From NCBI GenBank assembly GCA_003427395.1, contig BFEA01000007.1:4662967-4696959 (forward strand): a stretch of 33,993 nucleotides of DNA. Reading direction: 5' to 3'. Source of the DNA: Chara braunii. Lineage: Eukaryota; Streptophyta; Charophyceae; Charales; Characeae. This document shows, one piece after another, positions 18,530 through 28,741 of this stretch (its first letter is position 1; every line of letters begins with the position of its first letter). A program made the position numbers and the translations under genes. The notes beneath the pieces are model-generated. The model was not told the origin of the DNA. It saw only the letters and a program-made list of their open reading frames with translations, and made no database searches.

Positions 18530-19429
18530 TGCGAGGCCATTGCCTCTATGAGCCCCATAACGCCCCATTTTTGCTGCATTGCGTCCTAAGTGAAGGCAGG
18601 CTCGACGAGGCCCTCAGGGCCCTTTTCTGGCCACCACGCAACTCAGGGAAATTCAGGCAGTTGCGCAGCGGCAGTTGGTTGAGTGAACCCAGGCCCTGGG
18701 CCGCCTGTGTGTATGTACGTGAAGCAGGCCCTGGGCTGGATACGGGTACCGGGCCAAGCACAGGCAGAAGGCAGTTGGGCACATGCAACCACTTCAGGCC
18801 CAAGGCCTGCTCGTCGTGCTGGGCCTCAGGCTACCGGGGCCTACTGGAAGCTTCCTGGGACTGGACGCAGGCAGGCCACTTCGATATAGGAAAGGACCTG
18901 CCTCCTCATTCGGCATTCGGGTGCTGGCTGCATGCTGCGCTATTTGCTGGCTGGCGCCTACGCTCGCACGGGCGAGCAGGGAAGGAGCACGCAGCCATAG
19001 CCGAGCTGCGCTGCTGTAAGCTGGGTGAAGCGCAGGGTGGTCCTTGGGTGCTAGTGGCATCTGTGTGTTGGGGAACGAGGTTGTGAGTGTAGCGAGAGAC
19101 ATACCTGGTGCTGGAAGCGTGCGACATTGGTCGCCATATGCTCGTACTTCGGAAATGCTGTTGACGTCATCTTTCGGCTTCGTAGTGTAGGCTAGATAGG
19201 ATCTGCCACATGTAGTCTGGGCGCCGAGCGCCAGATAGGATATCAACTCTGGTTCTTCGTTGATGATGATGGGACTATTTCAGCATTGTCAATTATGAAC
19301 TCTTGGTGTGTTCTTATTTGGTGAATCTTGTGATGCAATCCTGCTGTTGGTTCGAGGTCACGACTATCTGGACTCATATGTATGATGCTGTTTGATTGCA
19401 GAAGTTCGCTATTGCTCATCTTCCTTGCA
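18530..19429 (+). repeat. E3 3' LTR
   Basis: Partner of 11526-12424, with the same termini (TGCGAGG ... TTGCA). It carries GCAGCCATAGCCGAGCTGCG at 18991-19010 and GGCGCCGAGCGCC at 19220-19232, 229 bp apart start to start, exactly as in the 5' LTR. Confidence 0.95.
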
Positions 19430-19763
19430 CCAGTGTCTAGATAGCTGTCCAGAGACTGCTTGCGTTAGGGTCTCTCTAGGCACTTCCCTCACAGGTGTGG
19501 CAGAAGAGTTAAAGGAGAGGATGCCTGCCTGGGCCAAGATGAAGAAAGATGGAAAAGGACAGCTAGTGTTAGTAGACGTAGAGATTTTTAGAGGCAGGGT
19601 AGGGGCCCTTATAGACAGTGGGTCCACCCGAAGCTACATTAGCCGCAAAGCGCTGCAGAAGCTAAAGCTGAACTTGAAAGTCCAAAAGTTAGAACAACCT
19701 TCAGTCAGTACGCTTGCAGACAAGCGCACTATGCGAATGGAGCATATCACTAACCATATCTGA
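19430..19763 (+). pseudogene. E2, right part: aspartic protease
   Basis: Continuation of E2 after the E3 insertion; it starts with the duplicated CCAG. The frame reads to a protease core with VDVEIFRGRVGALIDSGSTRSYISRKALQKL, catalytic Asp codon at 19614-19616. The intact DSG motif matches E1's. The frame ends at 19761-19763 and recognisable E2 sequence stops there, before the flap/DILLG part, so E2 is truncated or rearranged on this side. No RT follows. Confidence 0.85.
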
Positions 19764-22158
19764 ACCCATCGCCCCCCAAGTCCAGATCAAGTCTATGACG
19801 CCCCCTAGCCGGGGCTGGATACCACCCTGGCATTGCAACTATGCCCGTAGTCTATGTGTATGCCCATAGGCTATGTGTGTGCCGTAGGCTGTGTATGAGC
19901 CAATGTGCTGTGTGTGTGCCCGTAGGCTGTGTGTGTGAAGCTATGTGTGTGCCTGTAGGCTATGTGTATGTGTCTCTTTTCATGTTCATACTCAATTTGT
20001 CGGAAAACTAGTGCAACTGCATTACTACTAACTGTGGTGGCGGGTGTGCATAATTGCTCAGGATCATAATGTTGCAGTAGTTTGACGGCCCTGCCCTTAC
20101 GGTAGCACATGCGCGCTGACAGGATCGTAGATGGGATCATCACAGCTTGTAAATGTTGACTTGTGATGCCCGATATCCCTTGATTTCGGCCACAGTTTGA
20201 TCGCATCTGTGGACAGAATCACAATGTTTCTTTCTCTAAAGAGTATATTTCTTTCACTGCTTTAGTGATTTGGATTTATCTGCCTGACAAATGTGGTCAG
20301 CACATGTTATTCCCATTACCTTGGAGTTTGGGATACAGCCGGTGTTAGTTCTTGTTCGTAATTTATTGTGAACCAACACTTGTGGATTTCGCAGTCCTTC
20401 GCCATGTCGTTGCCTGGCTGGGGGTAAAACTCTATAGGGCACAGTGACCAGTTGTAGACCTTTCCTTGCCTGGTTTTAATGTGTGGTGCACAGTTCTTAA
20501 TCGTCTGCTTCGCACATGATGGTACATGTTGGGTTGTTATATACTATGTGTGTAAATGATTGAACTGTTTCTTTTTGTTGAAGCACAGCCTTTCTTTTCA
20601 GATGTGGAATTTTTGCCCACCCCTAAGAAACCCAAACCGCAGGGGCAGTCTACTTGCCTGGGAGCGCTGGCATTTTTCTGACAGACAGTCTGAGCATTTC
20701 CACCACCCCGGAATGAGTTTTTCCAAGTGCCGGGCCAGCTGCTGGCGAGACTCTTTTTCCTGAGGCTGAAAACGCTCTGCGCACACCCAAGAAACGAGCC
20801 GGTGCGGGCTTTCTTTTGGCTGGCGCCGCCAGCCGTTTTGCTCCAGGAGCCAACCCCTGAAATGGTCCATGCATCTGCATCAGAGAAAAATGGTTGGGAA
20901 ACATACTGGTAGTACGTGGCAGTCACGTGCGGCCCCCCTGCTGCCCCATCCCATAGGAAAAAGAAGTTGGTGAAAGCAAGTTGGGGTTTCGGTATTCCTT
21001 TCTTGTTTTGTGTGGCCAGCCCACCTACTGTGGTCTTCATGTCTGTTTTCTCTCCCCCCGATCTTCCCGCCTCCTCCCCTCTCAAATAAGAGAAGAGAAG
21101 AGAGAAAATGACGCAGGGCTTTTTTGACTTTTCATCTCTCTATGGGGAGAAATGCGGCCTTCTTTGTGCCTGTTGTCACCACCTGTCCGATCCGTGGCTT
21201 GCGTGCTTGGTGCATCGCAGCTTAGGCCCGTGGTCCACTCAGAAAAAAATACTTGTCTGTGGTAGGCAGGGTCTAGAATCGCTGCTTAGTGGAGCGAGAT
21301 CCAAGCTTTTCCCAACAGTCCAGATTGATGAAAATGTATCTGTTCTTCTTTTGTAATTGTTTCAGTGTTGACGGAATCAAATGGACGGGGGAAGAGTTAG
21401 GGGAAGGACGAACTGCCCTGCTTGTTTTGAGATTCGAAATCTAGACCTGTCAGAGTTTTGGAATCTTGAAATGCAGGCGGGAGTAGTTGTCTCAATGTCC
21501 AGGTGCATTCTGCCAGGGCTAGTTTCAGAATCTTGGTATGCAGGTCGGAGTAGGTCTTTCCCTCGGCCTTCTGTTTGTTCATGTTTTTGGTTCTGATGTT
21601 TTTGCTGCCTCCAGTCTCACAGGCATTTTCGCAATTCGACCTCAATAGCAGTGACGTTGAAAAGGAGAGGTGAGGGGAAGAACGAAGGCAGAAATTGCTA
21701 CCTTTAGTAGAGGTGAGGGTTTCCAGGAGTTCCATTCCGCACCAGTTGTGACTAGAGTAGATGGCAACAATTGTGGCTCTTATCACTTCTTGAAGTCTAT
21801 GGATGCGGCTGGTCATGAATGAGTGTTTCTAAGCTGCGGTTTGTGCTTTTTTAAAAAGGATAGACCCCTTCTTAGTAGGTCAATGGGGCCAAAAGCTGTT
21901 GGGTTAATGTGGTGCCTGCCTTCTGCTCTGGGTGGTAATCACCAAATTGTATTTCTGCGTTGGGCATGGCTCTCCAGTGATCCATTCATCGGTGCTTGGC
22001 CTGCGATTATGCAGATCAATGAGGAGGACATCACAATTCTTGTCTGGCCTAGCCATTCGCTTGGGTCCACCCTCTGCACTTGTCATGGCGACTACTGATA
22101 GGGGTCAAAATAGTCCTTTGAGGAGGACAACGAATCAGCTCCTGCAGCAAAAGCTAGC
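19764..22158. other. Anonymous stretch with a minisatellite
   Basis: Apart from the minisatellite at 19842-19976 and a weak short repeat (aatcttg.atgcagg..ggagtag at about 21462 and 21529), I recognise nothing. The open frames here lack domains. A short motif, aatggttgggaaacatactgg at about 20889, recurs as aatggctgggaaacatattgc near 23532. Confidence 0.5.
19842..19976 (+). repeat. TG-rich degenerate minisatellite, about 19-bp unit
   Basis: Variants of gcccgtaggctatgtgtgt recur six or seven times with small changes. Spacing is irregular, so copies have diverged or lost bases. Confidence 0.75.
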
Positions 22159-22173
22159 ATAACGGGGCTCTTT

Positions 22174-22339
22174 TTTTTTTTCCTTCTGAAAGAGAGCGAT
22201 GACCTTGTGGTATCATCTTCAAACTGACTAGCCCCAGGTAAATTCAGAGTTGTTTACTCATCTGAGTTGATTGAGATTCGAACTGAGGTCTGCATTCCAA
22301 ACAGGTCATGGGTTTACCGTCCGAGCTAGGCCCATTGGT
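22174..22339 (-). mobile_element. tRNA-derived SINE, copy 2
   Basis: Read on the minus strand from 22339, it shows a tRNA-like head with A box TAGCTCGGACGGT and B box AGTTCGAATCT. The body is shared with copy 1 (AACTCTGAATT.ACCT.GGGCT....ATGATA). It ends in an A-rich tail, the T run at 22171-22182 on the plus strand. Flanks ATAACGGGGCTCTTT (22159-22173) and ATAATGTGGCTCTTT (22340-22354) form a 15-bp target-site duplication with two mismatches. It is about 10 bp shorter than copy 1 and diverged from it, so neither copy is recent. Confidence 0.85.
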
Positions 22340-22354
22340 ATAATGTGGCTCTTT

Positions 22355-22679
22355 GATTTACCCAGAAGTGAATATTTTGTTGAGGGGGACTATGCTATAG
22401 AAGAAACGAGGCACATGGGCTGTGATGGGTGTGTCACTGTGTCCAGCTTTCATAAGGATTGGTGCCTATCGATTACCAGACCGAGCTGTAGTGGTGCACC
22501 AGCATGATCTTGGCGTCTGATCACTAGACCGGGTTTTGTCCTGCTGTAATGAGAGGGTGGAGTCTGGTCCCCTCCACATTATTGTGATTGTAGTTTGCAG
22601 AGCGGCGGTGAGATACATAGGTTTATCCATTGCATGGAGGTCTGAATGTATGCTGAAGATTTTTCCTTTATGCCTGGCC
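22355..22679. other. Anonymous stretch
   Basis: No domain or repeat was recognised. A weak tRNA-like segment near 22500-22550 was considered and rejected. Confidence 0.4.
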
Positions 22680-23176
22680 TACCAGCCAGGCTGCGCGGGT
22701 CGCCTCAGAGTGGCCTGGGCGGCCAGGCTGGGCCATGTCCGGGCAAAGTCCCGGTCAAGGTCCCGGATAGTCCAAGTGCAGGAAAAAAACGCAAAAAAAC
22801 CTGGTAAAAAAACTAAAAAACGCAAAAAAACCTGGTAAAAAAACTATGTTATGCAGAATTTCAAATCAAACATCTTTTGGCTGAGGGTCACCCCGGAATT
22901 TGTAATGAAATTTGAAAAAAAAAAACAAAAAAAACATTAAATTATATTACACCCCTTCAAGCCCCTTTGAGCCCCGCTCATACTGCATATTCACCCTTTG
23001 GTGACGCTTCACCAAAATTCAAAGATTAGGCCGGATATGGGCACATCTCAGTGGGCGAAAAGACCCCACTTTTACTGTTGCCCAGGTACCCCAGCCGGGT
23101 CCCCACCCCAGGCAGGTTTGCCGGGTCTCCCGGACAGGCGACTCTGTTAGCCGACCTGGGCCTGGCAACTCTGGTA
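22680..23176. mobile_element. Possible MITE-like element with degenerate terminal inverted repeats
   Basis: The left end (TACCAG..CCAGGC...GGTCGCCT.CAGAGTGGCCTG, 22680-22720) aligns with the reverse complement of the right end (TACCAG....CCAGGC..GGTCGGCTAACAGAGTCGCCTG, about 23129-23176). The interior is A-rich and non-coding. No convincing target-site duplication is visible, so superfamily and even element status are uncertain. Confidence 0.4.
22784..22845 (+). repeat. 31-bp A-rich tandem duplication
   Basis: The unit around gcaaaaaaacctggtaaaaa occurs twice, 31 bp apart. Confidence 0.8.
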
Positions 23177-24318
23177 GCCTCGGTTTGTGTAGTTTCTGAG
23201 TTTTATTTAAAGTTGGCACATTTAACTGTCGTTTTCCTTCTGTCCATTGCAGTGGCAGACCTGGACTGATGCTTGCCTGATTCTCTTTGCTGGGATGTGT
23301 TGACGGTTGTTGCCCACAATCTTTTTTTCGCTTTTAAGTGCATCCACTCCCTCGTTTCCCGAACGTGGATTTTTGTCTCGCACCAGTTCCAGCTGGACTG
23401 GCATGATGCTCGACGTCCCTGATGCCACCGGCTTCTAGATCTGCTAGGTCTGACCCACACGCCGCCAGCTTCTCTCCATGTGCTAGGCCTGACCCACGAT
23501 TTTGTGTCTTGTTAATTGCCGCCCTGGCACAAAATGGCTGGGAAACATATTGCTGGTTTAAGTTTAGCATTGTCTCTCTCTATCTCTCCCTCCCCCTCTT
23601 GCACAGACTTGAGAGAGAAGATATGAACAGTGGGCAGTCTGAAATTTGGATGCAGAAGCATGCGGTGGCTTGTTGGCTGTATGATTCTCCCTTAACGAGG
23701 TCCCTGAGAAGTCAATTGTTGGCAAGGGCTTGTGTCAGTGTTGGGTCAAGCATTCTGCAAGTTCCCAAACTTGCGGACTGTATATCTTGTGACGCTTATG
23801 CACTCCTTATAAAAGTAAACCCGGGCCGGGCGTGATGCTCCCTAGTGGGCCCACGGAAATATGGTGAATCAGTGGCACGGGAGGGACGCGCCTTGTTGGG
23901 AAAAGCACGCCTGTTATATTTTTCAGAGCGTGGCTTGGAGGGCTGTGCGGCGCCGTCTTGTGTCCGGGAGAGGGCACCCATTGTGGTATCGCCCGGCCTC
24001 ATGTTTGAATGCAAGTACATAGCATGGATTGGCCACTCCAAGGGCCTCGCCGCATAATTCATCCTATTTTCAAAACGAGAATGAATCTTCCATGGGAATA
24101 TGGAGAGATGCACCACCGTATTTTGTCTTTTATGCATTCCGTGAGTACGGCAGCGGGCCCCCACCACGAATGCCGCCGTTCCTTCCAGATGCTCCTGGAG
24201 GGCGAGGAAACAACATCCCGGTACATGAGCACTCCCAGAGCATCTTGAAGATGGAAGGAGGGGCTGTGTCCTGCAACCCGCTATGCCAATCTGTGTGTGT
24301 GTTTGGGGGGGGAGGGGG

Positions 24319-24320
<2 letters not shown>
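23177..24320. other. Anonymous stretch
   Basis: No protein domain or RNA gene was recognised on either strand. A ccttctgtccattgcag resembling a splice acceptor near 23250 has no coding context to support it. Confidence 0.4.

Positions 24321-24321
<1 letters not shown>

Positions 24322-24383
<62 letters not shown>
24322..24383. repeat. (AG)n microsatellite
   Basis: About 62 bp of AG dinucleotides after a G-rich run. The Ser/Leu or Arg/Glu repeats in open frames across it are artefacts of the dinucleotide. Confidence 0.97.
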
Positions 24384-24384
<1 letters not shown>

Positions 24385-24504
24385 AATGCCGTGCCATCCT
24401 ACCTATTGTGTTTTGTCGGCCGAATGTGAACGGAACTCTCCACCTTTTCATGACACACAACACAGGTCTGTGTATGTATGTGTGTGCGCGCACGCACACA
24501 CGTG

Positions 24505-24505
<1 letters not shown>

Positions 24506-24561
<56 letters not shown>

Positions 24562-24574
24562 GAGGAGGAGGAGG
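24506..24574. repeat. Compound (CA)n(GA)n(GGA)n microsatellite
   Basis: CA run to 24540, GA run 24541-24561, then GGA triplets to about 24574. Confidence 0.95.
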
Positions 24575-24636
24575 AAGACGAGGAGAGAGCACTATGGTTC
24601 TTGCGTACATTCGTAACAAAGTGAAGATCCTAAAAA

Positions 24637-25104
24637 AGGTGCGAGAGGCGGAGGCTTACCGGGATGCTGCGATGTTTCTGTATTTGTGGGAGAGTTGGCA
24701 GCGGTGCAGGGCAATCCAAAGAGATCGATCTNAGGTGCGAGAGGCGGAGGCTTACCGGGATGCTGCGATGTTTCTGTATTTGTGGGAGAGTTGGCAGCGG
24801 TGCAGGGCAATCCAAAGAGATCGATCTAGCGAAGCGTGAAGTGCGTCCAGGATATACAAAGACAAATAGGCATGGGGGAAGGTTTCTTATTAGGTTGAAG
24901 GAACCTGGTACTGAAGGAGAGGTGCGAGAGGCGGAGGCTTACCGGGATGCTGCGATGTTTCTGTATTTGTGGGAGAGTTGGCAGCGGTGCGAGGAGGCTT
25001 TGAGATTGCAATACAAAGAGATCGACCTAGCGAAGCGTGAAGTGCGTCCAGGATATACAAAGACAGATGGGCATGGGGGAAGGTTTCTTATTAGGTTGAA
25101 GGAA
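24637..25104 (+). pseudogene. Unrecognised coding-like tandem repeat around an assembly gap
   Basis: A unit of about 187 bp occurs as copy A (24735-24921) and copy B (24922 to about 25104), plus a partial copy at 24637-24731 before the N. Copy B is open for about 60 codons (REAEAYRDAAMFLYLWESWQ, then RCEEALRLQYKEIDLAKREV, then a Gly/Arg/Lys-rich tail). Copy A's second half reads the same protein in frame into copy B. Copy A has a block replacement/deletion in the middle (agggcaatcc versus gaggaggctttgagattgcaatac). I do not recognise the family. The amphipathic, charged sequence looks like real protein, perhaps a captured exon or repeat-borne fragment. No start, splice site or neighbour supports a gene. 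Confidence 0.4.
24732..24732. other. Single N: unmerged contig overlap
   Basis: The 95 bases before the N (24637-24731, starting aggtgcgag and ending gatcgatct) are repeated exactly after it (24733-24827). That is the signature of two contig ends that overlap but were joined with a one-base gap. Confidence 0.9.
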
Positions 25105-25153
25105 CCTGGTACTGCATGGGGGAAGGTTTCTTATTAGGTTGAAGGAACCTGGT

Positions 25154-25156
<3 letters not shown>
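25071..25156 (+). repeat. 43-bp tandem duplication
   Basis: gcatgggggaaggtttctta...ggtact occurs at 25071 and again at 25114, running into the GA tract. Confidence 0.9.

Positions 25157-25231
<75 letters not shown>
25157..25231. repeat. (GA)n microsatellite
   Basis: About 75 bp of uninterrupted GA, the longest tract in the window. Confidence 0.97.
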
Positions 25232-25235
<4 letters not shown>

Positions 25236-25454
25236 CATTCCTCCCGTTTCAACTGTGGGCTGACTGTGGAAGTCTACGCCTCTTCATGGAAAACACTGCT
25301 GACAGAGACAGTGTGCACTTTGCCACGGCGAGCGAACCTACCTATTTTGGTTGCTTTTTGTTTTCTTATATTCAACGTGTTTCATGTCTTTTTTGCTCTG
25401 TTATTCTCTTCATCTGATGAAATCTGGATTCAAACTTGTTGATATAGCGATAGA

Positions 25455-26040
25455 CGCACATGAGATCTGATTTAAAAGTTACTAAAATCATTAGACATGC
25501 CCAGCTAAAAATGATACATCAAGCTAATAAGCACTAGCGACCATCTGTTTGAGGTTTGGTATGGGTAAAGTCTAGAGTTCGTACCAGAGGAAAGTATCCC
25601 CAAAAATTGCTACCTGCATACAGAGCACTGTGGGATGTTCCCGGTATTGTAGGAGATGTTGATGGTCAATCCTATGTTATCGACATACCTCCACATTTAC
25701 GCACTTACCTCGTGTCCAGTGCGTCCAAGCAGCTGCCCTGTACTACCTTTTTTTTAAATGAACCATTTCTCGACTCGTGCGTGCCATTCACTTAAATCAA
25801 TGGTTTCCCCTGCGATGGATGTTCGACACAACATTGACGGAATAGTAGACGAAGATGTCCATGATTCTTGAGAAGGGGACGGCCCTGAACACGAGACAAG
25901 AGTCGTTCCGATATCAAGAACCCGAGGATGATAGATGGTACACAAGGAAAGAAGTGAGACTGACAGCCACTGACATAACCTCACACTATGAGTGGGCCAA
26001 TGGAGGTTTGTGCTTTGCAGATAGAGGAGAATGGCCGTAG
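25455..26040 (+). pseudogene. E4: gypsy integrase C-terminus and chromodomain fragment
   Basis: Similarity to the E1 integrase C-terminus begins near 25455 (KVTKIIRHAQLKMIHQANKH, then a TAG, then a GLVWVKS motif at about 25550). It continues with KYPQKLLPAYRALWDVPGIVGDVDGQSYVIDIPPHLRTY to about 25740. Frameshifts and stops follow. The chromodomain-like tail (YQEPEDDRWYTRKEV ... SHYEW) is read at about 25900-26020 in another frame. Everything upstream of the integrase C-terminus is missing. It is the same lineage as E1 and is followed by a related PPT/LTR junction. Confidence 0.85.
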
Positions 26041-26076
26041 GTTTCTTGGTCGACCTCGAAATTAGGCTGGCGGGAA

Positions 26077-26517
26077 TGAAAGGGTTTCACTCATGTCTGC
26101 CCAAGTTCCGGTTCTGACTGCAGAATTCCCAAAGTCCCTAGTCCCATGTATAATGGCCTAACCGGTAGGCCTAGTATTACTGACGCAGCTGTAGGGTCCG
26201 CTAGGTCCATCCACACAGTCAGTCCAGTAGGTCGTTAGATGTCACCTGTTCGGAAGTCCCAAGACAGCGGCGCAGTCCAAGGTAAGTCTGGTAGCTATGA
26301 GAAGAGTCAAGCAGTTGTGGCCAAAAGGCCACGGACTGGTACAGGTCAGAAACATCCGAGATTGGAAGCCACAGTCAAGTACAAGTCCAACAGCAAGAAG
26401 GTGACAATACAATTTCCCACCTGGGTTTGTCGTAGAAGCTCTTGTACAGCCAAGTGTGACCTAAGGGAGAGGGTTGGAGTAGTGTACTCAACAGAGTGGA
26501 GTGCCATAGCTGGGACC

Positions 26518-26606
<89 letters not shown>

Positions 26607-26700
26607 CATGTACCTGTTGCACGCTCGGTGCAGCCATAGCTGCAGTGTATGCAACTTGGAACTGGTTCATCATTCTTTGCTTTGTAATAATAATTTGAGG
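26077..26700 (+). repeat. E4 probable 3' LTR
   Basis: It starts TGAAAGGG after cgaaattaggctggcgggaa, closely matching the junction at the end of E1. It contains GTGCCATAGCTGGG (26501-26514), a GT/GA microsatellite and GCAGCCATAGCTGCAG (26630-26645). The 3' boundary is not identifiable; 26700 is only a minimum. Confidence 0.5.
26520..26603. repeat. Compound (GT)n(GA)n microsatellite
   Basis: GT run 26520-26553 followed by GA run to 26603, inside the E4 LTR. Confidence 0.97.
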
Positions 26701-27994
26701 TTTTCATATCGTCTTCATTCCATATCCCGTGCATGGAGCTTGGAGTGACAATCTGTGGACTTGCATGGACATGGAATTGGGAGTGGCTTGGTGAGACCAT
26801 TGCAACCATCTTACTGCAAAAGAGAGGATGGATCCCTCACAAAGTCGGGGAGAACCCTTGTCCTTGGCCAGTGCCAAATGGCCAACATGTCAAAAATGTG
26901 CCTTACCAGCCAAATGCAGACGCTGGGAAGGGACACCGTTGACTCTCAGGATCATCGGAACATGTTTGTTTTTCCTTTGTGATGGCTTTGATTGGCTTTC
27001 AGGCTCCCTTTCCGCTCCAGAGGAGCATGTCCTGCAGACATGTTTGCTAATTCTCTCTGGTGACGTGTTTGTTGCAGGATAATAACATAGAGTTTTGGCG
27101 GCAGTTTGTGAGCGAATATTTCGGCGCAGGGGCGAGGAAGAGGTGGTGCGTCTCTTCTTATGGGACTGGAGGGAGGAATGCGCTTGGCTTTCTTCCTCAG
27201 GCATGTACATGGAAAGGAGAAACTTCACACTTTTCAACCGTGAATGCATTTCATGGTTGCCAGCTCTGCTTTGGACAGGGTAGAAAATTGAAAGGGGAAA
27301 AGACAATAGGAAGAAATGAACCGTGGTGCGCTTGCTTTGTTGATCCTTGTTTCAAGTTGTTTGTCAATTTGATGTGCATTTGGTTGTGGCTTGTCTAGCA
27401 AATGGTTGACAGGTCCTGATGACTGTGTAGTTCTTCTATGTTGATGGTAGTGTTTTACGGTCGGTTATGCAGCACTGATTGGTATGTGGAATCAAACGGG
27501 GCTGCGTGAAACATCGTAGTAGAGTATAGAGAGGAAACCTTGGCCTCTGATATGTCAGTGAAAGTCATGAGAAAAGGTCTGGTCGGCTCATTGCTGTTTA
27601 TTTAAAATATCACAGGGCTGCCACTCTCACGGAAATAGGAGCCACTAGAGCCCGGTTGTGCCAGCAACAGGCTCATGAGGATGAGATTTGGTGGTTGCCT
27701 ACATGTTGGTACTCAAGCGGACCTTGCGAACTGGCAAAAGTGTGTGCCATGGTGTCTGGCTTGTATGATAGAAAAGGTGAAAAGTACTTGAAAAGTTGAA
27801 AGTGAACTCGTCAAGTTTATCAGCATCGCTAGGCATATGGCACTGTTTTTAAGAAAACTTTGAAAAAGGAACAAAAGGAAACACACTGCAATCGTTCTTT
27901 GCACTTCTTTCACTTACATCGCCCCAGACTGCCGTAGGATTCTGTGATTTGACATCTGCAATGATTCTGCAATCTAACACCTGCTTCTCCCAGG
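26701..27994. other. Anonymous stretch
   Basis: No domain-bearing frame, RNA gene or repeat was recognised. The first part may still be E4 LTR. Confidence 0.4.
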
Positions 27995-28274
27995 GATCAT
28001 GGTGAAATAGTGGTAGGTTGGTAGGGAGTCCTGAAAGGAATGATGACCTCACCATCTGGATAACCACATGGCCGACTACGGAAGGTGACTGTCATATGTC
28101 TAGTATCCAACCTCTACAACTGCCTGGGCTTTGGGAGATCATGGTGAAATAGTGGTAGGTTGGTAGGGAGTCCTGAAAGGAATGATGACCTCACCATCCG
28201 GATAACCACATGGCCGACTACGGAAGGTGACTGTCATATGTCTAGTATCCAACCTCTACAACTGCCTGGGCTTT
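27995..28274. repeat. 142-bp tandem duplication
   Basis: Units 27995-28136 and 28137-28274 both start gatcatggtgaaatagtgg and are nearly identical (for example catctggat versus catccggat). A shared acacctgcttctccca lies just before unit 1 and just after unit 2 (27978 and 28295), so the duplicated block may be larger with an internal change. Confidence 0.92.
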
Positions 28275-28705
28275 ATGAGAAGAAGACAACGACGACACCT
28301 GCTTCTCCCAATGCTTGGTCCTGTTGTAGGACTTTCCTGTTGGGACTGACTGGAACTGATGTGCTTCCGGTACCTAACAGCTGACTCCTAAGGACTCAGG
28401 CCTCCCCGTTTCTATGCGGACTACCTCTTTGTTGTCTACAGGAACCGAAGCGGGCAGATCCTTGAGACCTAGAGTACACGGGAAATCGGGCCTTAGTGCC
28501 GGGGCTGGGTCTTGAGACTCGTGAGTCCTTTCACCCGCGCCGGGCTAATTTCGAGGTCCTCCTAGAAAACTTTTCTTGTTTATTGGTCTACTTGTATTCC
28601 CCTTTGAGCTTCTTGATAATGCGAGACAATGCAGGAGCAGTCTTGTGGAGCTGTTCCTTGCAGAACCACCAATAATCTGCTGGTTCGTGAGCTCTTGACT
28701 GGATC

Positions 28706-28741
<36 letters not shown>

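Larger units (their letters stand above)
11526..19429 (+). mobile_element. E3: LTR-to-LTR gypsy element nested inside E2
   Basis: It has two direct LTRs of about 900 bp (11526-12424 and 18530-19429), both starting TGCGAGG and ending TTGCA. A tRNA-iMet-like primer-binding site follows the left LTR and a polypurine tract precedes the right one. CCAG is duplicated outside the LTRs (11522-11525 and 19430-19433). At 7.9 kb it is shorter than expected because a block from mid-RT to the end of RNase H is missing near 16880. Gag, protease, part of RT, integrase and chromodomain are recognisable but frame-broken. By eye the LTRs differ at about 50 positions (about 5-6%), so the insertion is not recent. 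Confidence 0.95.

Noticed and set aside
20537-21085. Minus-strand open frame of 182 codons
   Set aside because: Low-similarity, skewed composition, no recognisable domain, and an equally open plus strand. A host exon cannot be excluded but is not supported.
22495-22560. tRNA-like segment (accgggttttgtcctg)
   Set aside because: Neither strand gives a proper A box and B box pair or a cloverleaf that closes.
23796-24839. Open frames across 24322-24574 on both strands
   Set aside because: Dinucleotide repeats are open in several frames. There is no domain or start context.
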